Assembly: GCF_964204645.1 (NCBI RefSeq)
Contig: NC_134026.1
Location: forward strand, 10,814,450-10,878,449
Source of the DNA: Tubulanus polymorphus
Taxonomy: Eukaryota > Nemertea > Palaeonemertea > Tubulaniformes > Tubulanidae
Direction: 5' to 3'
DNA: 64,000 nt
This document shows, piece after piece, positions 39,601-51,600 of this stretch. Within the stretch, counting starts at the first letter, position 1; each line of letters starts with the position of its first letter. A model generated the notes under the pieces. That model was not told where the DNA came from. It was given only the letters and a program-made list of their open reading frames with translations, and ran no database searches. A program made the translations under genes and the position numbers.

Positions 39601-42600
39601 TAATCAGATCAATGCCAAATTTGGTATGAATGTTATATGGACCATAGCCTACAAAGTTTCAGAGCCATTTTTGGATTTTTCCCTAGAGGGCACCATATGA
39701 GTATGAAGACTCTTAATTGATACAGATTTATGTATTGATAGATACACCAGAACAATTTCTAATGACATCATCTGCTTTTGGTGAAGAAACTGTCAAGCAA
39801 AACAAAGCAATTCCATCAACAACATGGAAAGGAGGTGCTCGACCTAAAGAAAAATTGATAAAAGAATCCCAACAACCTGAAGAGATAGCGGCCAGACGAA
39901 GAGTGCAGATATTTGACCGTTTGAGTGAATTACCTCAGTCAAAATACAGGGAAATTTTGACACAATGTTCAAAGCAGCAGCAATGGAAAGACATATTTGA
40001 TTTGATTAAATTGAGACGTCGGAAGAAGAACTGTACCGTTGAAGGACTAGCTACTTATATTTGTCTTACATCATTTATCAAGAGTCAGGATTTCGATGTT
40101 GAAAGGTATGCAAGTGTTATCAAAATTAGATATACATGTTAATGTTTATAAGGCTTGGTTTGCCTTCTGTCTGATATTGGTTTTTGAAATATTCGGATTT
40201 CTTCTTTGAGGATGGAGATACTTATTAAATGTGGAGCATCAGTAGAAGCTAAAAATTCTGAAGATCCACCTATACAAGCTGTAGCTAAATTGGGAAATGT
40301 AAGTGCTATCAATATTCTTCTGAAAAATGGCTGTGACTACAACAATTTGAGTACAGAAAAGGGTGATACGTATCTTCATGCTGCTCTCCGGCTTTGCATT
40401 AGTAAAGGTATGTACGTACCTGAGATTAACTTAAGGAATTAGACACGCCTGAATGAAATTTTGATTTTGCTGTATCGTTTTAATTATAGGAAACTTTGAT
40501 CTTCTGGAACATTTCCTGGACGAAATAAAATACCCTCACGTCAATCCAAACATTCAAGACAGTGATGGAAATACTCTATTCCATGTTGTTGCTTCTGAAA
40601 GATTTACAAAATCTATTTTGAAGGCAGCAAATATACTAAACGAACACTCAGTTAACCCAAATCTATTGAATAAACATGGAAAACCAGCTGCTGCTTGCTT
40701 GGAAAAGAAAAATGACAAACGTCGGCATATCCTGAACCTGGCTGGTGGAAAGTATACAAAACCAGACATTGCCACAAAAGCAAACAATGGGGTTCATCAC
40801 TCAGCAGAGGAAATTCCAGTCAATACAAATCAGGCATCACCTTCAAATGAAACGACTAAGCTAACACTTGCTAGTGTTAAACTTCAGTTGCAGAAACACG
40901 TAAATTGCTTACCTGACCAAATCGAAAACTGTTTCCTTGATCCATTGGGTAAAATAGATCCTGATGAAGATACAGATGAGGAAGAAGACCAGGACAATTA
41001 TTGGACTGGTACCTGTTCTGCATCATGTCGTAGTGATGAAACAATAGCTGTTGTTTCTAATTGTAGTCGACCTGAATCAAGATCAAGTGTAGATAGTAGT
41101 TCTCGTTCGACACCATCTCCACTTCTTCATGAGGAAGAAGATGAGTGCGCAAGTTATGATATCAGTACGGATAATTTTGATGGTTTGGAATGGGAAGTCG
41201 AATGCACTCCTGACGTGTGGAAAAAACTTTATAATAAGCGAAGCATGGACATTGATCTTAAGGAATGTATCGTTAAAAAAATTAAGATGCTTGCTGGAGG
41301 AGATTGGCGGCCTAACCTTGTTCACAAAATCAAACAGGTTTCCAGTGATATACGTCTGTTCAGAGTGAAGATTCCGGGTGGCCGATCATTTATCTGGGAA
41401 TTAGCTGTAGCATTCTCCCCACGTCTTAATGATAGCTTCTCTGAAACTGATGACACTGCTACTGAAGAAAATGCAAAAATATATAGCGAAATCATCAGAA
41501 TCTGGGATATCATTCTTGACTACAAAGATTTCCACCATGTTTTGGAGAGAATCGTCAAATCTCACAAACGTGGTCATGAGAGCTTTTTGCAGAAACAGCT
41601 GAAAAATTCAAAGCAAGTTATTCATCAGAAATCTGAAGAAAACAAGCGACTTCCAAAGCTGTTCTTGGAAGAAGGATTAAAAGACATTCCATCAACCACA
41701 TCATCAATGTCGCTTAGTCCACTTGCATGCCCATCTGAAACAGAATATCAGATCATGAAGTTTTACTCATTCAATGCCTCCCTAATAAATACAATTTTGC
41801 ACAACCAAGGAGTCAAAGTTGATTTTCCATTTAGGGTAACAGATGATGAGCACAAAATCATCAACCTACAACCTTCACCGCCATGTCCAATCCTTCTAGT
41901 TGGCCGAAGTGGAACTGGGAAGACAACATGCTTATTGTACCGTTTATGGACTCGTTTCGTACGTTATTGGCAACATGCTGTTACAAATGGTCCTTGGATA
42001 CCTCGCCATTCTAAATATGAGCTGTTACCTGTTGAAACTGGAGAAGGAAGTGGTAATGAAGATGAGGAAAAGGCAGAAAATGATGATGACGAAGATTGCT
42101 GTCAATATGATATTTTAGCATGTTTGAAGCAGGAGCCTGACTCATCTGAGGATTCGGATCCCATATATGAACATCTCCATCAGATATTCATCACAAAAAA
42201 TGCTGTGTTGTGTACTGAAGTTCAGAAAAATTTCAAAGAGCTCACACATGCATCTGAAATAACGCAAGCCAGAGTTGCAGTAGAGAATGAACCTCTACCA
42301 AATCGTATTCAGGACATACATCCAGATGCCTATCCTATATTTGTGTCATCAAAAGAATTTCTTTTGTTGTTGGATGCATCACTACCAGGAAAAACATTTT
42401 TTCCTCGGAATGAAGATGGGAGCTTAAATTGTGAAGTAAAGGGTTGGCGAGGTGATGATGCCCCGATGAGTTTTTTACCCGAAATAGATGTAGAATCGGA
42501 TTCTGAGAATGAAGAAGATGAAAATGATCTGCAAAAAGCATCAAAGAAGAGAATGAAATCTAGTTGTCATGAGTGGCGTGAGGTAACTTACGAAGTCTTT

Positions 42601-45600
42601 GCCCACGAACTGTGGCCATTCATCAATAAAGGTAGAAAATATCAGTGTCATCCAACTTTGGTGTGGATGGAAATCAACTCATTCATTAAAGGATCGGCCA
42701 AAGCAATGATGAATTTTACTGGTTACTTGACTAAGGATGAATACCTTCAATTTGGCAATAAGCAAGCACCAAATTTTTGTGGAAGTCGAGAAGATGTGTA
42801 TGAAATGTTTCTAAACTATCGGCATGTCATTCGTCAGTTTGGAATGTTTGATGAGTGTGATGTGGTTCACAATGTCTTCTATAGGCTAGATTCCCTGGCA
42901 TCTCCTGATTGGTCACTTCATGAATTTTACGTTGATGAGACGCAAGATTTTACACAGGCAGAACTTTGTCTTTTGATCCGATGTTGCCAGTCTCCAAATG
43001 ACATGTTTTTGACTGGTGATACTGCTCAGAGTATTATGCGAGGTGTGGCATTCAGATTCCGCGATTTGAAATCATTGTATTTCTTTGCTCGTGATTCGCT
43101 GAAAGTCATAGGTAAAGAAGCCGCCATTGGAATACCTAGACGCATTTATCCACTCACACACAATTATCGGTCACATGCAGGAATTTTAGCCTTGGCAACA
43201 AGTATCGTCGATCTGATGGAGCACTTCTTTCCTGACTCGTTTGATCATCTTGAAAAGGATCAAGGCCTTTTCACTGGACCAAAACCAGTATTGTTGACCT
43301 CGTGCTGCGTTAAAGATCTTGCACTACTGTTATGTGACCACAAACGAGATACCACCCACATAGAATTTGGTGCCCATCAAACCATTCTTGTGGCTAATGA
43401 CGAAGCTAGGAAGAATTTACCTATGGAGCTAAGCCATGGATTAGTGTTGACAATCTTTGAATCTAAAGGTTTGGAATTTGATGATGTGCTTCTTTACAAC
43501 TTTTTCAAGGACTCCCAGGTAAGTATTTTCCCCTTATGGCAAGAAGCGAAGTGAGTAGCAGCTTGTATGACATTGTTGGTTTTTTCTGTATACATAATTT
43601 AGGCACATAAAGAATGGAGAGTAGTAAGAGAATTCATCGATGAACAGGTAAAAAAACAGAAGGCTGACAAAAATATCAACAGTAATCTGAAGGTGGTAGA
43701 CCTAGGTAAGTACGTCACAGAATAAAAAAGTTAAGTACATATAGATGAATTCCGCAAATGTATATAGAAAGTTTTCTATTGACATTTTAGATGTTTTCAA
43801 GCGGTCAGATGCCTCAAGACCCTTGCATTTTGATCCTCAAAAACATAAAGTGTTGAATTCTGAGCTGAAATATTTGTACACTGCTCTCACACGTGCTCGC
43901 GTAAATGTTTGGATATTTGATGAAGATGAAGAGTTGAGAAAGCCTATGTTTGAATACTTCCAAGCTCTCGGACTTGTTCAGTGTGTCGATGTCCCCGATG
44001 GCAAAGGTAGTCGAATATCATGAGATTGAATGTTGAAGTGATATATGATATGATATTCTTAATTCCTGAATGCATTGAAATTACATATAACATAGAAACA
44101 TTATATACAGAAAAAAATAATTTACATAAAGTCTGAGTTATAGAGTTATTGTTCGCCATTTATATTGTTTAGAATGAAGAGACTGTGCTAACACATGTAT
44201 CATCATCCTGGCTAAGTTATAAATAGTTGTTGCAACCGACAACAACAAAATTATTCTCTCGTGAGGCGGTAGTAAGTCCTGTGCGCTGTCATCGTCCAAT
44301 AAATACATCATAGCTGGCGGCTTTCGCGTCTCCTAAAATACAAAGCAAATAAATATTAAAGAAACTTTTATTTTCATAGTTGTGTTAAGCCTAAAAATTC
44401 GCTTCGATCATAAGTCCATATGATAGGCTTTGTCATTGATTGTTATTGGAGGACAACTGTTTTATCATTTTGATGGACACTTCCTGTTTTGATATATCAC
44501 AATCTCCATCAGCTTCGAATTCCAAATTTCTCTACTCCAGAAAGTTTGAATCTTGCTTTCCAATGGTCGCTTAATGTTGGAATCCGCATTGGGACTTGCT
44601 TTTGCTTAAAATGGGCGATATTGATGATATCTGACTTAGCTAATTATTTGCTGCCAGCTCTAGGATGACAACATTTAGAAAACCTTCAGAAAATGTAACT
44701 GCCTAAACGTTACATTGTAACTATCACAACTTTCACAAACGTTGCCGAATGTTGTGCGAATGTTGTGCGCTAGCTGGGTACATGTCAACAGAAGTTATTA
44801 GGCCAGCCGTAGGCTGAGCCTATTACTATACAAATAGAGCGAATTTAAATGACATGGTTTCCAGGTAAAGGCTGTTTGACTGTGCAACTGAGCATGTATT
44901 CATACAAATCATTCATTAGAGCATTATCCATTCTCCAGCCTTTACTCTGGGGTTTTATTTTAAGATCTAAAATTGTATTTCAATATCGATTTCTGTGAAA
45001 TGTTTAGTTGATTTGGTTTTTGGGAGGAATATCTTTATTTGCACTACAGTAAATATCATTGACAATTGTGCTAAGTCCGGGAAAATAGCTTTTTCTCAAA
45101 TCGGATGGATGACCTTGATATGCTAATTAGCCATGTGCTCAAACTGCAAATTCAATGAAATTTATTCTGCAAAAAGAATATCAAATCCAATTCTATTTTA
45201 CTGTATTGAACAAGGTAAAACAGCAAATCCAATTCAATTTTGTTTTATTGAGCAAATTTCAGAAAATTCAATTCCATTCCGCATTCAAATCAATAAGACC
45301 AAGGGAAAAGATTATTAAAAAGACTAAGGTATTTGTTCCTGCCAGCTCCAGTCGCTGTCTGTGCTACTTATGAATACACGATTGAATTGTGTAAATTATT
45401 AGCCTGGGATTGACTAGTCTATAAGCTGGGAGTGTATTTGGACAAATTTAACCCACAGAATGCATCATTTGCCATTTTATGAAAAGCTGACAGGCTGGCC
45501 ATAGTGCCCCTTGGGGCTCTTGTTTTAGTTGTGGATAGTGTATTAGAATAGAAAAAAATACCTGAAATAGTTCAGTTTAAAAAAAATCTTTTTGGTGGAT

Positions 45601-48600
45601 TTGGTTAAATTTTTCCGTTCATAGAAATTAATTTTCAAGTCATACTTTTTGGAAAAAGGCTCTAAATCCAATTTTTTAGTCGTATTGGAGGATTTTTCGA
45701 TTAGAGGCGACATGAAATATTAGAAAAACAATAGCTATATACCTCATCAAAAAAAAAGTATAACACAAAAGTTTAAAAGTTTTACTCAAGATAATTCTAA
45801 TGCATCACCATGACTGTATATGACATATTTTACTCATTTCTATTTTGTAGTGGCATCTGATTTGCTATTTGCAAAACAATCAACTGTTGGTGAATGGAAA
45901 AAGCGTGGTGATGAATTTTATCGCAAACGTATGTTTGAACTTGCGGCGACTTGTTATGACAAAGCAGATCGGTCAATGTTGCAGAGCTACTGTCTTGCCC
46001 ATCATCATGCAGTGGAAGCCGGTAGTTTTCGAAATGAACCAACGAAGTTGCGTTCATCATTCCTTAAAGCTGCTGAACTCTACCTGATGTGTGAGCGCTT
46101 TGAGGAAGCAGCTAAGTGCTTATACAATGCCCGGCAGTTCCATACATCAGCGCAATTATCTGAAAAACTTGGGCATGTAAGTACATTACCGGTATATCTC
46201 ATTGAAGTAGCCTCAGTAGGCTACTGAATTTACTTTCATCTATGTTTCAGTTCCAGAATTCATTATTTTTTTCTGAAAAATTATGGTGAATTCAAGTTGG
46301 GTATACTTTTGGAAAGGATCTTCAAGGTATTAGATAGGCTTTTGGATAAATCATTTAGTCACGTTCGTCTCGGATATCTTTTAACCACAGTCAATTTCAA
46401 AGTTGTACCTCATAACATTATATGTGATGATTATCATCATCATCATTAACTAAGCATTTGTGATGGGCTCAGAGAGCCTGTCGTTATCCGTTATCTATTA
46501 TTAGGGTCACTGTGTTCTACAGTCAAATTTGGATCATACAATTCGAATAGTACATTTTACCCATATACTATGACTAGCTAACGAATTTGCATAGTTTTTG
46601 ATATAGAGACTGGGGTAATGTTTGTAAGATTTTATCTTATAATGCATTTCATTTCCCGTCCATTTCATTTAGTGATCTTGCTCAGTGGGAATGACATAAA
46701 CAAACCACCTGTCAGGTAAAGAATCACTGACATTGTTCTGATTCTCAGAAACTAGTAATTTTGGGAAGTTTTGAAGATGCTTTAATGGATTGTCTTGATA
46801 TTTGGTTTATTCATGTAGCTACCCTAGACACATCTTCAACCCAAGCACTGGCCAGGTCAGATTCAAGATGGCTGCAGGGGCGGATACAGGATTTTATAAA
46901 GGGGGGTGGCTGTTGTAGGTTTAGTAATGTACGAGCGGGGGATGGGGTGCTCAGAGGCTCTCACAAGCATTCTAAAACTCCTCTCGGTGGCAAATGAAAA
47001 AAACATTTGGGCTGCCAGAAAAATAAGTTCTGGGCCATTCTCACACATGAATCAAGAAAATATAGCCTATAGGTGTTTAAAAATTTTTTTGGGGGGATGG
47101 CTAGCCACCTCGTGCACCCCCCCTGTATCCGCCCTTGGGCTGACTGCTGGCACTAGAACTAACAAAATGTTTATAATCAACATAATATTCCAACCATTTC
47201 ACATTTTAATAAACTATCAAAATTCAAAAGTCTGGAAACTCACCTCCCGACTACAAAACTTACAAATCTGAATAGAAGTGAAGAGATTTATTTAAACAGA
47301 TCAAAGAGTTGACTTGATCTTGACCAGCCAGTTGTCTTATCACAATTTCATAGATATCGTTAACCCAAACTGTAATTACTGTAAAGTTAAAATTTTAACA
47401 AAACAATTTTTAAGGACGACGATTCGTAGTACACGTCGTCCTATTGTTATCGTGAAATCCGTCATGTCAAACGATTAAATGTTACTTGGTTGATTAAATA
47501 TTGCCGGAATAAAAAAATTGAAATCCTTAAGTAAACCTGTCTAGAAGTAAATCTATTAGTCCGCGCTTAAAATAGTGTCATGCATACATTTTTAGAATAG
47601 CACTTTACAAAGGTCTATTCTCTGATTAAGTTGTTTATTTCCGTATATAAGTATTGGGTCATGTATTTTGTCGTTTATTGCCAGAAAGTTTGGTATTTTC
47701 TTAGTGTGTGTGTCAGTTGATTAATTGAATGTTTAATTGTTTACGTGTACTCTAGTCTAGTACACGCACAGTATAGTTTTTACAGATCGTAGTCTGTTGG
47801 GCAACGCTGAAAACTTTCTGTTGGGCAACGCTGAAAACTTTCTAAACATTAAGTAAAATGATTAATTGTTACAAATTCGCTTGGACTTTCGTACTAGAGA
47901 TCCGTTTTTAGAGCCTGGCTATGTGTATTTAGTTTGCGGCACAGTGATGAGAGTGCGCGTCAATAACATTAGGTACGGTCCCGTCAGCAATATAGCCTGA
48001 TACACTCGGCGTTCACTGTGTATATATCAGTAATAGGTAATGCGCATCACAGAGTGGGTAGCGCGTACAATCCACAGACCCATGAACCTACGCTTGATTT
48101 GTCAAAAAGGTCTGGAAGTCGCAATTATTATACTACATGTATAAAGAATTATCCTATTGTGAAACTATTAAAAACCTAAGTCGGTTAACTTAATTTCATC
48201 AGTAACTAGTTTTAACCTGAGGTGGCCGGTTAAGTTTCACGTTCGCATATTTTCACAAAAGTCCCATTTGATTATAAAAGCTTACCACCAACGATTAAGT
48301 AACTAACTTATCAGTAACCGGTTAACAATGCCCTCATTGTTATAGTTATTTTCTATCATTTTCTCTGGATCCATCAAACATTTGTCAAGTCAAAAATTCC
48401 CATAACCAATCTTCCAAGATATCATTCAAGAATTCTAATGAGACTGCTGGTAAATATTCATTCTGTTCCACTTGATCGATTGTAAACTAGCTCAAGGCCC
48501 TAAGGGTACAGCTAGCAGTTGGCCTTTGGTTCAGTCTGTGAACAGCTTCAAAACAACCGTGTTAACACATGGATGTAAAGCTTGTACCCCATGGACTACA

Positions 48601-51600
48601 TGGTCATTGGCCTACGATATCTCATTCTTATTTCATTTGTGATATATTTTTCAGTTCTACGAAGCTGGTGTGAGATATCGCAAAGCAAATAGTATCATGG
48701 ATGCTGCAAAGGCTTTTGAAAGAGGTCACCGATATAAGGAAGCAGTGAATTTGCTCGGGTCAGGATTGACTTATGAGCTTGCCATAGATATCGTTGAAAG
48801 GTTTAACAAGCTGGCAAAGGTATGTACACAACGTATCTCTATAAATACTCTATATAGTTATTGATCAAAGATGTTTGTACCGGGTAGTTGTTTTCTCCAT
48901 TCTAAGATGTTTTTAAGTCAATTAAGACTGTATCTGAAATGGTTCAAAACCATAAACAGCCACTCTTTGAACATCTCTGTGATAACTACAGTATAACCTA
49001 TAAAATATAAGTCCCACAATCACAGGATCGAAAAAGATTGCCAAAAACCATTTTCAGGAGTAACTAAAAGTATGGCATTACACAGTATATATATATATAT
49101 ATTAATTATTATATAAATTTAAATATTTTCGATGTTTTAAAATCTCTTTCCATCCTGTGATTGTGGGACTTATATTTTATTTGTTTCTCGCGATTCATTG
49201 CGTAGTTTTATCACAGTACAACCTCTCTACAGTGTACACTTGGGGTACCAAAAGAATTGTTCACTATAGAGAGGTCTTCACTCAATTGAGATAGCACATA
49301 TTTGTGTCATGTCAGCTACTAGCAGTTTCAGTCACTACTTTGCAATATGAAGCATTCTGAGTTAAATCAGCAGTTCTCTATGACCAGGTCTGAGTTAAAT
49401 TTGACGCTTAGGCTAAAACATCGAAAGTGAACTGATTTTAACTCATTAACTTTAATACACAACTGTGGAACTGGGCCAAGGAGAACTTGAAAACAACACT
49501 ACAAGTTCCTTGCTTTTGTGAAACATGTGAATCTCTCCTCTTTCAGAAAAGTCAGGGCTTGCCTCCAGAGGCCACTAGCCCTGTCCATACGGTAAAAGAT
49601 CTGTGTCTGAATGCGGCAAGTTACTATTTAAAGCATGATAAGCATGAATATGCATTGGATGCACTGAGACGAGGATTGGAAGATCGCCATGAGGAGATTG
49701 TTGCATTCTTGACACGTGAACGTCAATACCTAATTGCTGCAGATTATCTAGGACAACGAGGTGAGAACATAAATTTCATTACACTTAATTGGTTTAAACT
49801 GCATGTAGATTTAATAACTGAAGTATTTACTAGAAGAGTTACATGTCTCTTTCAGATAAAGTACTTGATGCTGCCCAATTACTGCGCAAATTTGGAAAAT
49901 TAGAAGATGCACTGAAATTACTTGACCAGTTTCAGCCACAGAATGATAACGATAAATGTTTCATTGCTGAATGTTTCTTGACTCTAGGTCGAAAGGCATT
50001 GGCTAGGGAAAGGTTTGAATTCTCAATGTCCGAAAAAAGTGGCACGACAGACATTCAGTGCATATCAGAATCTGTTCCTATGAACATAGATCTGCCTACA
50101 ACAAATGTTGAACAGATAGGTAGTATTGATTCTTCAGATAACGTTAATTCATCATCACCAATGAAGAGCACGAACCAGCAGTACACTGAAAAGGTACTCA
50201 ATCTAATTGACAAAGCTGGCAGGTTGTATGCATCAGCCAAAATGAAAGAATTCAGTTCGTCTACAATAGCAAATGTTGCAGAATGTGAGATGTACAAAGG
50301 CTACTTTTCTGGCAGCTCTGATGCTATTGTCAAAGCTTGTGAAAAGTTTGTGAAGATTAACAATGCAATCGGGGCATTGGAATGCTTAGACCTGATGAGT
50401 AAACTCAATGGCAACGCATTCTTTAATTACCAAACTTGTAGACAACTCGTTATACCTTGCATTGAGAAGCTCAAAATTCTTGTACCATTGTTCTTTGGAA
50501 AAGCAACGAGTTATCTTGAAAAAGATATGATTCGTCAGTGTGAACTGTTTTATGGGCTTGATTCTACTGGAGAGGATCTAGCAATCAAACAAGAAGAAGG
50601 AGCAAGGATACTTCATTTACTCATCCACAAAAATCCTGAAAACAGGGAGTCTACTTCAGTGTGTTCAAGTGTTATACTTGCTGATATGATTGACAAACTT
50701 AGTCACATACTTGGTCCCTGTGTTGATGTTTTCCATGAGGTATTTTTGAGTAACGCTCCATGTCATTGGCAGAAAGTCGGTTTAGAATGTATGGCTGGTG
50801 CTGCTTGTAAACAAAGGCATGAAGTAAACCTCAGAGAACACCATCACAAGCAAATAACCAGTGCCGTCAATCTGATTATGATATCTGCATTTGTTGATGT
50901 CCTGTTTGATGGTATTCGTGGAGCCGAGAAAATTGCTTCATACCAGTGTAAAGAAAATGTTGAAAATGCCAGAATCCTCTTGACTGATTTATCTCAAAAA
51001 AGAATTGACAACCTCAGAAAATCGTGTAAACGCCTCATGCGTGCGATCTTCCCTGTTCATCGCCAAGAATTATACATGTGTGATTTCTATCCCCAGGCAA
51101 GAGACCTGATTAACTTTACGAAAACAGTTTCCGATGATCTATTGAAGCAAGTCGAGCATCGTTGGAACACAGCGAGTGAAAGCGAAAAGGTCTCATCGAT
51201 AGAATTGTACATGGAAATACAGAAAATGTTGCAGATTGCTGGGCGACCTCATCTCATTGATTTCTATTTGAAGAAGGCTGAAACCATGGAAAATTCTCCG
51301 ACTAACAAAGGATTCTTTCGAATCAAAACTGGCAATGAGTTCCATGAAGTTAGTTACTACCGTATGTACCTGATCAGTAAGCATACACTTCATGAAAAGA
51401 AATTTCCGTTCCGTTCTGTTGGTAATGTTAATGAGCTCTTAATGAAAATTGCAAACAGAGCTCATAGTATCATGATTCCTACATTCGGGGACACTATGTT
51501 GCTTCTTGAATACCAGCTTATTGTTTGTTTTGCTATGTTATTGAGAAGCAGTCAAGGGGCACATGTATTTATACCATCGAGTTACCTGGCACAGATCCAT

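Noticed and set aside
39717-39741. Start of exon 12 at TTG 39717 or at acceptor CAG 39725
   Set aside because: Exon 11 leaves in phase 1; only the acceptor TAG ending at 39741 keeps the frame open.
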